The notes under the pieces are model-generated. The model made no database searches and was not told the origin of the DNA. It worked only from the letters and a program-made list of their open reading frames with translations. A program made the position numbers and the translations under genes. Shown piece by piece: positions 18,090-26,541 of a DNA stretch of 64,000 bases (the stretch's first letter is position 1; each line of letters opens with the position of its first letter). Source of the stretch: Sphingomonadales bacterium (lineage in GTDB: Bacteria > Pseudomonadota > Alphaproteobacteria > Sphingomonadales > Sphingomonadaceae); the NCBI GenBank assembly GCA_027483465.1, contig JAIXUQ010000031.1, positions 62,001-126,000 on the forward strand, read 5' to 3'.

Positions 18090-18590
18090 TCAACCCTTTT
18101 TGAGCACCGCAAACGGGCTGCGCGCCTCGGCGGCCTCTTCCTCGCTCAGCAGGCCGGCGACGCTGCCGGGCCGGCGCGGGTAGGGATCAAGGCCCAGCGC
18201 CAGCGCCTGGGCGGCAATCTCGCCCAGATCGATGATGTCGCCGGCCTGCGGCTCCACGTCCAGATCCTCGGCGGCCAGTTCGATCTCGCCGCCATCCGGC
18301 GCATCGGCCAACAGCAGCGCCACCGGTTCCGACAGGCGGAACGGCACCGGCTCGCCGCTGGCCACGCAGGCCTGGTCGCCCACGGCGCGCACCGTGCCGG
18401 TCACCCGGATGCCGGCGGCCTCCCGCTTCACCTCCAGGCTGGCGGCCAGGCTGGCCAGCGCCAGCAGATCAAAGCGGCTGGCCAGCGCCGCCCGTTCGGC
18501 TTCGTTCGCCGCGATGTCCACGCGCCGGGGCGCGCCGCCAATCTCGTGGGCGCGCAGCGGGTGGCTGAATTCCGGGGCCGGCGCGCTCAA
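18090..18590 (-). CDS. YceD family protein (DUF177)
   Basis: The 166-residue product matches the DUF177/YceD family: an N-terminal SHPLRAHEIGGAPRRVDIAA segment, a central strand-rich part (VTGTVRAVGDQACVASGEPV), the acidic DLDVEPQAGDIIDLGEIAAQ, and a C-terminal LALGLDPYPRRP. Relatives include plant and bacterial proteins linked to 23S rRNA accumulation. The best start is a TTG at 18590 in a TTGA overlap with the upstream chaperone gene; no ATG occurs nearby in frame at a sensible length. It forms an operon with the cytochrome bc1 chaperone, a pairing I know from alphaproteobacteria. Confidence 0.85.
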   Translation of the reverse strand: MSAPAPEFSHPLRAHEIGGAPRRVDIAANEAERAALASRFDLLALASLAASLEVKREAAGIRVTGTVRAVGDQACVASGEPVPFRLSEPVALLLADAPDGGEIELAAEDLDVEPQAGDIIDLGEIAAQALALGLDPYPRRPGSVAGLLSEEEAAEARSPFAVLKKG

Positions 18591-19135
18591 TTGGCCGGCT
18601 CCATGATGCCGGCGCTCAACCGGGCAAAGCTGGTCGCCGCCAGCCGGCCCGAAAGCCGGGCCCATTCCGCCACGACATGGCCAACAGCAGCCGCCGGCAC
18701 CGCGGCACCGCGATAAAGATTGCGCTGCAGCGCCTGGGCCAGCGCTTGCGGATCGCCGCGGGCGGCGCGATAGGCGCCCAGCCGGCCACCCAGCGCCGCC
18801 ATCATCTGGCCCAGGTGGCGCGGCACCGCCTGGTCGCTGATCCCGTCTTCCCGCAGATTGCCCTCCATGTCGGCGATGAAGCGATCGGCCAGATCGGCCG
18901 AAAGCTGCGCCGCCGGGTGGCCGGGGTTGCCCGCCGTCACCTCCTCCAGCCGCAGCAGCAGCAGCGACAGCACCAGCGCCACCATGTCAAACCGGCCGTC
19001 CAGCGTGTCGGGCACCGCGCCGTCCACATACCAATCGGGCCGGCGCGCTTCGGCCACCACGGCGGCATAAAGCAGATCAACCGGGGAAGCCGGGGGGCCG
19101 GAAACCAGGCGCTTGAGGCTGGCAAGGATCGACAT
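18587..19135 (-). CDS. Ubiquinol-cytochrome c chaperone (CBP3/UQCC1 family)
   Basis: The 182-residue protein belongs to the ubiquinol-cytochrome c chaperone family (PF03981, COG5452), relatives of mitochondrial Cbp3 that help assemble cytochrome b of complex III. Visible features are YAAVVAEARRPDWYVDGAVP near 27-46, DGRFDMVALVLSLLLLRL near 50-67, and MEGNLREDGISDQAVP near 94-109, all conserved blocks. The ATG at 19135 (MSILASLKRL) is the usual start; the longer frame to 19294 runs into the divergent bamE promoter region. It is translationally coupled to yceD. Confidence 0.85.
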   Translation of the reverse strand: MSILASLKRLVSGPPASPVDLLYAAVVAEARRPDWYVDGAVPDTLDGRFDMVALVLSLLLLRLEEVTAGNPGHPAAQLSADLADRFIADMEGNLREDGISDQAVPRHLGQMMAALGGRLGAYRAARGDPQALAQALQRNLYRGAAVPAAAVGHVVAEWARLSGRLAATSFARLSAGIMEPAN

Positions 19136-19261
19136 GGCGGGCACGGCTAGCATAATCGCGGCGGCTGGCATAATGACAAGGTGAACGGGATTGTCGCAGC
19201 CGGGGCCGGCCGCGCCACACACGCAAGCGGGGGCGGGTTGTTCGGTTTGGAGCCTGATGGA

Positions 19262-19753
19262 ATGAAGATTGCCGTGCACCGGGTTTTGCCCCACCTGATC
19301 CTGATCGGCGCCGCGCTGGCCACCGCCGGCTGTTCACGCATCAAGGCGAATCAGGGCTATCTGATCGATGAAACCCTGTTCACCTCCATCCTGCCGGGGG
19401 TGGACAACCGCGAATCCGTGTCGCGCACGCTGGGCCGGCCCACCTTTGCCGCCCAGTTCGACAATGGCAGCTGGTATTATGTCAGCCGTCTCACCGGCCA
19501 ATATGCCTTTGTGGCGCCCAAGACGCTGGATCAGCAGATCCTGATCGTCAGCTTTGATGCCGAGGGCAATGTGGCCAAGGTGGAACGGCGCGGCATGGAG
19601 AAGATCGCCCGCATCAACCCGGTGAGCGACAAGACCCCCACGCTGGGCAAATCCGAAGGCTTCTTCGAAACCCTGTTCGGCAATGTCGGCGCGGTGGGCG
19701 CCGCCGGCGGCCCGCTGGGCGGCCAGCCCGACGGTCGCGACGGCCCGCGCTGA
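19262..19753 (+). CDS. bamE: Outer membrane protein assembly factor BamE (SmpA/OmlA) lipoprotein
   Basis: BamE is a lipoprotein of the BAM complex that inserts beta-barrel proteins into the outer membrane. The 163-residue precursor has a signal peptide with lipobox ATAGC (lipidated Cys24), then the SmpA/OmlA domain: NQGYLIDETLFTSILPGVDN, the SRTLGRPTF helix-loop and NGSWYYVSRLTGQYAFVAPK. The Gly-Pro-rich tail after residue 135 is an extension. It is divergent from the cytochrome bc1 chaperone gene and is followed after 8 bp by a barrel-protein gene. Confidence 0.88.
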   Translation: MKIAVHRVLPHLILIGAALATAGCSRIKANQGYLIDETLFTSILPGVDNRESVSRTLGRPTFAAQFDNGSWYYVSRLTGQYAFVAPKTLDQQILIVSFDAEGNVAKVERRGMEKIARINPVSDKTPTLGKSEGFFETLFGNVGAVGAAGGPLGGQPDGRDGPR

Positions 19754-19761
19754 TCGCGGCC

Positions 19762-21927
19762 ATGGCGGTGCGGCCGGCCCTGCTTGCTGCGGCCGTGCTG
19801 GCCGTCCCCGCGGCGGCGCAGGCGCCGCCGCCAACAGCGTCTCCGGCGGCGCAAACGCCGCCACCAACAGCCGCTCAGGCGGCGCAATCGTCGCCGCCCG
19901 ATACGGGGGCCATTGCCGCCCAGCCCCGGCTGGCCGGCTGGCTGGCCGACCGGGCGGCGCAGGATGTCACCCAATCGCTGTGGTGGCTTGATCCCGATGC
20001 CCGCGATGCCGCCGGGCCGGCCACGCTGACCGAGGCTGCCCGCGCCGCGCCCGGCTGGCTGGCGCTGGCTGCGCCGGGCAATGGCAGCCTGGCGCTGATC
20101 ACCCACCATGGCCGGGCGCGGCCGCAGCTTGGCATCAACGGCATTGCCTTGCCGGGGCAGGCGCCCTTGCTGGCGGCGCTGGGCGATGCCGATCTGCTGC
20201 TGGGCAGCGGCCCGGCGGTGGGCCCGGCGGCGGCTGCGGCAGCCGGCAGCCTGTCGCTTGATCTGCGGCGGCCCGATGCCACGCTGGCCGGGGCCGGCGA
20301 GTTCGGCGCCGGCGGCTTTGGCAGCCGGCGGCTGCTGGGCCGGCTTGATCTGCCGCTGGCGGCCGGTGTGCGGCTGGGCATCGGCGGGCAATTGCATCAT
20401 GATCAGGGCTGGCTGGCCAATGTCAGCACCGGGGAACGGTTGAACCGCGGCCAGCGCGCCGGCCTGTCGGCGCTGGTGGATCTGGATCTGACCCCCGGCC
20501 TCAAATGGGGGCTTTCGGCCAGTTACCACCGCAGCCAGGCCGGCAACCTGCCGGCCAGCGCCTGCGATCCGGGCGCGCCGTCGCGCTGCGGCGGCCGCTT
20601 CATCGCCAGCCCGGCCACCACCACGCTGGCATTTGATGCGCCCGGCCTGTGGGGGCCGATCAGCGCCGATCTGGCGCGGCTACCGCTGGGCCAGCGCGGC
20701 GATCTCCAGCTCTATGGCTCTGATCTGGCGTGGGAGGCGGGCCGCATCAGCGTGCTGGTGCACAATGGCTTTGGCCGGCAGGGCGGCCGGCTGGCGCTTG
20801 ATCCGGGCGGCCAGGCCCAGGTGGCGCGCACCAGCGCCACTGGCCAGCAGCACCGGATCGAATTGTTGGCCGAGTTCAACATCCTGCGCCTGGGCCTGGA
20901 AGCCGGGGTGGACGACAGCCGCGAAACCCGAACCGCCGCCGATACCGCCGCCGCCAATACGGCCGCCGGCCGCATCATCGCCGATCGCCGCATCAGCCAG
21001 CAGCACAGCAACCGCCACATCGCCGCCCGTGCCAGCTGGCAGGCCAGCGGCCGGTTGGAACTGGCCGGCGAAGTGCGGTTGAGCGATACCGATGTGCGGC
21101 TGACGCTGGAGGATCGCCGCCCCGGCTGTGCCCCGTGCCTCGCCATCCCCGGCCTGGCGCGGCAACGGGCCAGCCTGCTCACCGGGGAGGCCAGCGCCGG
21201 CTTTGCCGCCGGAGACGTGCTGCTGTTTACGCGCAGCGTGCGCACCGCCCGGCTGCCGGGCTGGAATCTGCTGGCGCGTGATGCCGCCGGGCTGGCGGCG
21301 CTGCCGCGCGAAACCGGTTGGCATCATGAAGCCGGGGTGAAGGGCGACCTCTGGGGCCAGCGGCTGCGGGTGAACGCCGCGCTGTTCGTTGATCGCACCC
21401 GCGCGCCGGTCTCGCCGCTGCTGGGCATTGATCCCACCGCCATGGTTGATGCCGGCCGCGCCCTGATGCGCAATCACGGGCTTGATCTGTGGGCCGCCGC
21501 CCGGCCGCTGCCCCGGCTGGAACTGGCCGGCAGCCTGGCCGTGCAGCAGGCGCGCTGGCAGGGCGCGGCCCCCGCCGGCGGGCCGCCGCGCCCGCTTTAC
21601 GCCCCCGATGTGAGCGCCGGGGTTTCGGCCGCCTGGCACCAGCCGCTGGCCGGCGCCGGGGCCGATCTGGTGCCGCGCGTGGGCGCGCGCTGGCGCAGCG
21701 CCATGCAGGTGGCGATGGCGGGCCTGCCGGGCGCGGCTGGTGGGCTGGCAGCGGCCGGCTGGCAGGTGGATGCCGCCCTGCAACTGGATGTGCGCGAAGG
21801 CGGCTGGCTGGCCAGTCTGGAGTGCGAGAATTGCCTGAATCAGACGATGGTGGATGGCGCGGTGGCGGGCAGGCTGGTGTTGAACCGGCCGCGCTGGTGG
21901 CAATTGCGGCTGTTGCGCCGTTTTTGA
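19762..21927 (+). CDS. TonB-dependent receptor-like outer membrane protein
   Basis: The 721-residue product has a signal peptide (MAVRPALLAAAVLAVPAAAQ), a low-complexity Ala/Pro/Gln region with two TPPPTAAQAAQ-like near-repeats (about 21-47), a weakly recognisable plug region (about 60-180) and a long series of amphipathic strands to a C-terminal Phe (WWQLRLLRRF). This is the TonB-dependent receptor fold, but no TonB box or standard plug motif could be pointed to. SACDPGAPSRCGG and RRPGCAPCLA suggest disulfide-bonded outer loops. The ligand is unknown. It follows bamE by 8 bp and may be co-transcribed. Confidence 0.7.
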   Translation: MAVRPALLAAAVLAVPAAAQAPPPTASPAAQTPPPTAAQAAQSSPPDTGAIAAQPRLAGWLADRAAQDVTQSLWWLDPDARDAAGPATLTEAARAAPGWLALAAPGNGSLALITHHGRARPQLGINGIALPGQAPLLAALGDADLLLGSGPAVGPAAAAAAGSLSLDLRRPDATLAGAGEFGAGGFGSRRLLGRLDLPLAAGVRLGIGGQLHHDQGWLANVSTGERLNRGQRAGLSALVDLDLTPGLKWGLSASYHRSQAGNLPASACDPGAPSRCGGRFIASPATTTLAFDAPGLWGPISADLARLPLGQRGDLQLYGSDLAWEAGRISVLVHNGFGRQGGRLALDPGGQAQVARTSATGQQHRIELLAEFNILRLGLEAGVDDSRETRTAADTAAANTAAGRIIADRRISQQHSNRHIAARASWQASGRLELAGEVRLSDTDVRLTLEDRRPGCAPCLAIPGLARQRASLLTGEASAGFAAGDVLLFTRSVRTARLPGWNLLARDAAGLAALPRETGWHHEAGVKGDLWGQRLRVNAALFVDRTRAPVSPLLGIDPTAMVDAGRALMRNHGLDLWAAARPLPRLELAGSLAVQQARWQGAAPAGGPPRPLYAPDVSAGVSAAWHQPLAGAGADLVPRVGARWRSAMQVAMAGLPGAAGGLAAAGWQVDAALQLDVREGGWLASLECENCLNQTMVDGAVAGRLVLNRPRWWQLRLLRRF

Positions 21928-22113
21928 GGCCGGGGACTTGTGGCATTTTGGTGGCAGTTTTGTCACGGCCGGTCGGCATTGGCAGCGATGCTGCGGCAAA
22001 TCACGCATTTTGGGCTTGCGCTGGGCCGGGGAAGCTCGCTTTAAGCCATGGGTCAGGATCAAACTGATGTGGACGGGCCGCGCTCGCGGCCCAAAGCGAC
22101 AAAGGGGATCGGA

Positions 22114-22386
22114 ATGGCAAAGGATGCCAAGCCCGCGGGCAAGAAGATGGACGCGTTGATGAAGCCGCTGACGCCGCAGGGGCCGCTGGTGGCCGTTGTG
22201 GGCGCCGAGCCGCTGCCGCGCGGCCAGGTGGTTGCCAAGGTGTGGGACTATATCCGCAAGCACAATCTCCAGAAGCCGACCGACAAGCGGGTGATCGTTG
22301 CCGATGCCACGCTGAAGGCGCTGTTCGGCAAGGACGAGTGCTCGATGTTCGAGATGAACAAATATATCTCGGCCTATCTGAAGTAA
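22114..22386 (+). CDS. SWIB/MDM2-domain protein
   Basis: The 90-residue protein is nearly all SWIB domain: KPLTPQGPLVAVVGAEPLPR, VVAKVWDYIRKHNLQ and FGKDECSMFEMNKYISAYLK are the conserved blocks. SWIB domains occur in eukaryotic chromatin remodellers and, in bacteria such as chlamydiae and alphaproteobacteria, in small basic proteins proposed to act with topoisomerases or DNA compaction; the bacterial role is not settled. The ATG at 22114 follows GGGGATCGG; an upstream in-frame ATG at 22048 adds a poorly conserved leader. A strong terminator hairpin follows. Confidence 0.88.
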   Translation: MAKDAKPAGKKMDALMKPLTPQGPLVAVVGAEPLPRGQVVAKVWDYIRKHNLQKPTDKRVIVADATLKALFGKDECSMFEMNKYISAYLK

Positions 22387-22406
22387 GCCCGGCCACGCGC
22401 CGGACA

Positions 22407-22442
22407 AAAGGGGTGCCGCGCCAATGGCCGCGGCACCCCTTT
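22407..22442 (+). terminator. Intrinsic terminator of the SWIB gene
   Basis: A perfect 12-bp stem (22409-22420 with 22429-22440), extended by two A-T pairs, closes an 8-nt loop and is followed by TTCGCGTTTCTG. It begins about 20 bases after the SWIB stop codon. The short U tract is weak but the stem is very stable. Confidence 0.75.
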
Positions 22443-22446
22443 CGCG

Positions 22447-22502
22447 TTTCTGGGCCCCTGTTTCTGGCCCCCTGTTTCTGGCCCCCTGTTTCTGGCCCCC
22501 CT
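22447..22502. repeat. Four tandem copies of a 14-bp unit
   Basis: The unit TTTCTGGCCCCCTG is repeated head to tail four times: 22447-22460 (one mismatch), 22461-22474 and 22475-22488 (identical), and 22489-22502 (last bases differ). The array abuts the stop codon of the DMT transporter gene at 22503 and follows the SWIB terminator directly. The copy number is likely to vary between strains. Confidence 0.85.
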
Positions 22503-23390
22503 TCAGGCCCGCCGCGCCGGCAGCCGGGCGATAACCAGCGCCGCCACCACCAGCGCGGCGCCGGCCAGTTCGGGCGGGCCCGGCATCTCGCCAAAGCGCC
22601 ACGCGCCGACGGCCGCCCCGATCGCCGGCTGCACCAGGAACGACAGGCCCACCACCAGCGGCGGCAGGTGCCTGACGGCATAGACGATCAGCCCCTGGCC
22701 GATCACCTGGCTGCCGATGGCCAGCGCCAGCACCGGGCCCCAATCCTGCGGCCAGAAGCGGCCGCCGGCGGCCAGCGGGGCCAGCACCAGCGCCGATGCC
22801 AGCGTGGCCAGCGCCAGCGCCGGCAGCGCATCCAGCCGGGCGCGCAGCTTTTCGATCACCACCAGATAGAGCGTGTAGAAGACGGCGGCGGCCAGGCACA
22901 GGAGATCACCGGCCAGATGCGTGGCCGAAAGTTCGGCACTGCGGCCCAGCAGCAGCGCCACGCCGGCCGCCGCCACCGCCAGCGCCAGCCATTGCGGCCG
23001 CGTGGGCCGCTGGCCCAGCACGACCAGGGCATAGAGCGGCAGCAGGAAAGTGGCGGCATTGGCCAGCAGCGAGGCATTGCCCAGCGTGGTGCGCACGATG
23101 CCCAGGTGCCACACCGCCAGATCGCCGGCAAAACCGGCGCCGGCCAGCGCCGCCAGCGCCAGCCCGGCACCGCCGGCCGCGCCCAGGCCGCGCCCGGCCG
23201 GCGCGCGCAGGGCAAGGACCAACAGGAAGGGAACGGCCAGCGCCTGCCGCCAGAAGGCGGAAGCCAGCGGCGCCACATCGGCCAGCCGCACCAGGAACGG
23301 CCCGAAGGCCAGGCAGGCCGAACCGGCCAGCATGGCCGGAAAGGCGAGACCGCCCCTTGGGTGGCTGGCAGGCGGGACAGGGGCGGTCAT
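22503..23390 (-). CDS. DMT-superfamily transporter (EamA type)
   Basis: The 295-residue protein has ten hydrophobic segments in two EamA-like repeats of five TM helices. Typical blocks are ACLAFGPFLVRLADVAPLAS and FWRQALAVPFLLVLAL in the first repeat, and VVGLSFLVQPAIGAAVGAW in the second. Members export amino acids, nucleosides or other metabolites; the substrate cannot be predicted. The start at 23390 gives MTAPVPPASHPRGG before TM1. It is divergent from the AraC-type regulator, which might control it. Its stop codon touches the 14-bp tandem array. Confidence 0.85.
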   Translation of the reverse strand: MTAPVPPASHPRGGLAFPAMLAGSACLAFGPFLVRLADVAPLASAFWRQALAVPFLLVLALRAPAGRGLGAAGGAGLALAALAGAGFAGDLAVWHLGIVRTTLGNASLLANAATFLLPLYALVVLGQRPTRPQWLALAVAAAGVALLLGRSAELSATHLAGDLLCLAAAVFYTLYLVVIEKLRARLDALPALALATLASALVLAPLAAGGRFWPQDWGPVLALAIGSQVIGQGLIVYAVRHLPPLVVGLSFLVQPAIGAAVGAWRFGEMPGPPELAGAALVVAALVIARLPARRA

Positions 23391-23501
23391 GGCCCTGCAT
23401 GGGTGTTTTGTCGGAAATTTACAATATCCCGCCGGGCCACCGGCCTAGCATGGCAATGCGACCCGTAAGGTGCTGCTGTGGCAGTGCTTTTCGAACTTTG
23501 G

Positions 23502-23532
23502 GGCTCCGGCTGCGGCCGGAGCCTCTTTTTTT
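23502..23532 (+). terminator. Strong intrinsic terminator upstream of the AraC gene, without an obvious gene before it
   Basis: A 9-bp stem (23502-23510 with 23515-23523) closed by a TGCG (UNCG-type) tetraloop is followed by TCTTTTTTTG. This is the best-formed intrinsic terminator in the window. On the plus strand the only sequence before it is the short divergent gap from 23391, so it must end either a small RNA or an attenuated leader of the AraC gene starting at 23600. Confidence 0.8.
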
Positions 23533-23599
23533 GCAGCCTTTTCCCGCGCCTGGCGTTATGATGCGCATGGGCGGCAGCTGCGGCAGCCGGGGAGGGGTC

Positions 23600-24448
23600 A
23601 TGATCGCGATCCAGTATTTCGAACCACCGCCAGCGCTGCGGCAGCATGTGTCGTCGCTCTACTGGTTCGAAAGCCCGAGCAGCGGCTTCACCGATCTGCT
23701 GCGCGCCGAACTGGGCCAGATCCGCCTGCTGATCGAAGGCAGCGCCACCAACCGTTATGGCGATGTGCGCGAACGCGTGGCCAGCGGCGCAGTGCTGCAG
23801 GGGCCCACCTCGGCGCCCACCCATTATTGCGCCACCGGCACGCTGCGGCTGTTTGGCATCGGCCTGTTGCCGCTGGGCTGGGCCGAACTGATCGGCGCGC
23901 CGGCCGATGAACTGGCCGATGATGTTGCCGATCTGGCCGGGGTGATGCCGGCGGCCGGCATCGCGCGGCTGATGGAGGCCATCGCCTGCGCGCCCGACAA
24001 TGATGCCCGCAACGCGGCGGTGTGTGATTTCCTGCGCGAACGGCTGGCGGCCAACCGCCATCCCGCCGGCTGGTTCACCCGCCTGGCCGATGAATGGCTG
24101 ACCGCCACGGTCAACCCCCAGGTGGATGATCTGGTGGCGGCGTCGGGCATGTCGGCCCGTTCGGTGGAGCGGTTGACGCACCGGCTGTATGGCGCGTCGC
24201 CCAAGCTGCTGGCGCGCAAGTATCGCGCGCTGGGCGCGGCGGTGCGGCTGGGCATGGGGGAGGCGCGCAACTGGGCCGATGCGGCCGGTGACGCCTTTTA
24301 TGACCAGGCGCATTTCATCCGCGAATTCAAGGCCTTCACCGGGATGACGCCCACCCGCTTCCAGGCCACGATCACCCCGCTCACCCGTATCACCATGACC
24401 CGGCGGCGGCAGTTGCCGGGCCTGCCCAGCCTGGTGCGGATCGCCTGA
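23600..24448 (+). CDS. AraC-family transcriptional regulator
   Basis: The 282-residue protein has an N-terminal DUF6597-like sensor region (about 1-150, starting MIAIQYFEPPPALRQHVSS) and a C-terminal AraC double helix-turn-helix (about 175-272). DDLVAASGMSARSVERLTHR forms the first HTH, and DQAHFIREFKAFTGMTPTRF the second with the AraC signature. It should activate or repress nearby or distant promoters in response to an unknown signal. GGAGGGG lies 4 bases before the ATG. The frame stays open upstream as far as 22796, but the terminator at 23502-23532 argues against an earlier start. Confidence 0.88.
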   Translation: MIAIQYFEPPPALRQHVSSLYWFESPSSGFTDLLRAELGQIRLLIEGSATNRYGDVRERVASGAVLQGPTSAPTHYCATGTLRLFGIGLLPLGWAELIGAPADELADDVADLAGVMPAAGIARLMEAIACAPDNDARNAAVCDFLRERLAANRHPAGWFTRLADEWLTATVNPQVDDLVAASGMSARSVERLTHRLYGASPKLLARKYRALGAAVRLGMGEARNWADAAGDAFYDQAHFIREFKAFTGMTPTRFQATITPLTRITMTRRRQLPGLPSLVRIA

Positions 24449-24488
24449 GGCCGCCCCTGCGGCGCAATCGCCGCAGCAGTGGCCAATC

Positions 24489-24517
24489 TTGACTATTGGG
24501 CCCGGGCGGACCATAAC
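24489..24517 (+). promoter_or_regulatory. Candidate promoter of the suf operon
   Basis: TTGACT (24489-24494) and CATAAC (24512-24517) are spaced by 17 bp, close to a sigma-70-type promoter, 44 bp before the proposed sufR start. The region TTGACTATTGGGCCC overlaps the -35 box, where Rrf2/IscR-type regulators usually bind. Autoregulation by SufR is therefore plausible, but the operator is not proven. Confidence 0.5.
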
Positions 24518-24560
24518 CCGACCAGATTTGTCCACTTTGCCGGAAAGCGGGCGGGAAGCC

Positions 24561-25007
24561 TTGATTCGCCTGACCAATCTTGCCGATTATGCCGTGGTGG
24601 TCATGGCGGCCGCCGCGCGCGAACCGTCGGCGAAATTGTCGGCCGCGCGGGTTTCGGACCTGACGATGATCCCGGCGCCCACGGTGGCCAAGCTGATGGG
24701 CACGCTGGCGCGCGGCGGCCTGCTCACCGCTTCGCGCGGGGCGGCCGGCGGTTTCACCCTGGCGCGCGGCCCCGATCTGATCAGCGTGGCCGAAATCGTC
24801 GAGGCGGTGGACGGCCCGATTGCGCTGACCAGTTGCGTGGGCGGCGATGTGCAGGATTGCGCGATGGAAGGCCATTGCGCCATTCGCGGCCATTGGCCGC
24901 CGATCAATCAGGCCGTGCGGGCGGCGCTTGCCGCCGTGTCATTGGCTGATCTGGTGAAGCCGGCGGCAGCGGCGGCACCGGTGCCGGCGCCCGCGCTGGC
25001 CGACTGA
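24561..25007 (+). CDS. sufR: Rrf2-family Fe-S cluster-sensing regulator of the suf operon
   Basis: The 148-residue protein is an Rrf2/IscR-type winged-helix repressor. [15 protein letters not shown] is the standard N-terminus, the recognition helix lies near 36-50 ([15 protein letters not shown]), the wing is [12 protein letters not shown], and the cluster ligands Cys92, Cys100 and Cys106 ([16 protein letters not shown]) match the IscR spacing closely. It is expected to adjust suf expression to cluster demand. The start is a TTG at 24561 preceded by GGGAAG; an earlier in-frame start at 24489 would fall inside the promoter. The Ala/Pro-rich tail after 130 is not conserved. Confidence 0.9.
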   Translation: MIRLTNLADYAVVVMAAAAREPSAKLSAARVSDLTMIPAPTVAKLMGTLARGGLLTASRGAAGGFTLARGPDLISVAEIVEAVDGPIALTSCVGGDVQDCAMEGHCAIRGHWPPINQAVRAALAAVSLADLVKPAAAAAPVPAPALAD

Positions 25008-25029
25008 ACGAACCGGAAGAGACAGAACA

Positions 25030-26541
25030 ATGTCTGATGAAGTGTCTGCCGACACGGTGAATGCCGTTGAACCCCCGGTGCAGGATGCCGCTGCCCGCGC
25101 TGCCGTGGACGAGCTTTCCACCTACAAGTGGGGCTTCACCTCGGACGTGGAATCGGAACTGGCGCCCAAGGGCCTCAACACCGATATCGTGCGCTATATC
25201 TCGGCCAAGAAGGGCGAGCCGCAATGGCTGCTGGATTGGCGGCTGAAGGCCTTTGCCAAGTGGGAAGCGATGGCCAGCCCGGACTGGGCCAAGCTGAACA
25301 TCGCGCCGATCGATTATCAGGACGCCTATTACTACGCCGCGCCCAAGGCCAAGCCGAGCCTGAAATCGCTGGACGAACTCGATCCCGAAATCCGCCGCAC
25401 CTATGAAAAGCTGGGCATCCCGATCGAGGAGCAGAAGGTGCTGGCCGGGGTGGAGGGCGCGCGGAAAATCGCCGTGGACGCGGTGTTTGACAGCGTGTCG
25501 GTGGCCACCACCTTCCGCGAGGAGCTGAAGAAGGCCGGGGTGATCTTCCTGTCGATCAGCGAGGCGGTGAAGGAATATCCCGAGCTGGTGAAGAAATGGC
25601 TGGGCAGCGTGGTGCCGGTGACGGACAATTATTTTGCCTGCCTGAACAGCGCGGTCTTCTCCGATGGCACCTTCGTCTACATCCCTGAAGGCGTGCGCTG
25701 CCCGATGGAGCTTTCCACCTATTTCCGCATCAACGCCGCCAACACCGGCCAGTTCGAACGCACGCTGATCATTGCCGACAAGGGCAGCTATGTTTCCTAT
25801 CTGGAAGGCTGCACCGCCCCGATGCGCGACGAGAATCAGCTGCACGCCGCCGTCGTCGAACTGGTGGCGCTGGACGATGCCGAGATCAAGTACAGCACCG
25901 TGCAGAACTGGTATCCCGGCGATGCCGACGGCAAGGGCGGCATCTACAATTTCGTCACCAAGCGGGCCAACTGCCTGGGGCGCAATTCGAAGGTGAGCTG
26001 GACCCAGGTCGAAACCGGCAGCGCCATCACCTGGAAATATCCCAGCTGCGTGCTTTCGGGCGAGAACAGCGTGGGCGAATTTTATTCGGTGGCGGTCACC
26101 AACAATTGCCAGCAGGCCGATACCGGCACCAAGATGATCCACATCGGCAAGGGCAGCAGCTCCACCATCGTTTCCAAGGGCATTTCGGCCGGCCGGTCCA
26201 ACGGCACCTATCGCGGGCTGGTGCGGGTGGCGGCCACCGCGGAAGGCGCGCGCAATTTCACCCAGTGTGACAGCCTGTTGCTGGGCAGCCAGTGCGGCGC
26301 CCACACCGTGCCCTATATCGAGGTGCGCAACCCCAGCGCCACTATCGAGCATGAGGCGACCACATCCAAGATCAGCGATGATCAGCTGTTTTATGCCCAG
26401 TCGCGCGGGCTGGATGCGGAGGCCGCGGTTGGCCTGATCGTCAACGGTTTCTGCCGCGAGGTGTTGCAGCAACTGCCGATGGAATTCGCCGTGGAGGCGC
26501 AGAAGCTGCTCGGCCTCAGCCTGGAAGGATCGGTCGGGTGA
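25030..26541 (+). CDS. sufB: Fe-S cluster assembly scaffold SufB
   Basis: SufB is the core of the SufBC2D scaffold on which Fe-S clusters are built. The 503-residue product is full length and shows the family blocks [40 protein letters not shown] and [20 protein letters not shown], including the conserved Cys that accepts persulfide sulfur and the C-terminal Glu/His region ([15 protein letters not shown]). The first 20 residues are a less conserved extension. An AGAGACAG region precedes the ATG. It lies 22 bp after sufR and overlaps the next gene by GTGA. Confidence 0.97.
   Translation: MSDEVSADTVNAVEPPVQDAAARAAVDELSTYKWGFTSDVESELAPKGLNTDIVRYISAKKGEPQWLLDWRLKAFAKWEAMASPDWAKLNIAPIDYQDAYYYAAPKAKPSLKSLDELDPEIRRTYEKLGIPIEEQKVLAGVEGARKIAVDAVFDSVSVATTFREELKKAGVIFLSISEAVKEYPELVKKWLGSVVPVTDNYFACLNSAVFSDGTFVYIPEGVRCPMELSTYFRINAANTGQFERTLIIADKGSYVSYLEGCTAPMRDENQLHAAVVELVALDDAEIKYSTVQNWYPGDADGKGGIYNFVTKRANCLGRNSKVSWTQVETGSAITWKYPSCVLSGENSVGEFYSVAVTNNCQQADTGTKMIHIGKGSSSTIVSKGISAGRSNGTYRGLVRVAATAEGARNFTQCDSLLLGSQCGAHTVPYIEVRNPSATIEHEATTSKISDDQLFYAQSRGLDAEAAVGLIVNGFCREVLQQLPMEFAVEAQKLLGLSLEGSVG

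Noticed and set aside
20680-22899. Minus-strand open frame of 739 codons
   Set aside because: It is antisense to the TonB-receptor-like and SWIB genes and joins unrelated regions through a terminator.
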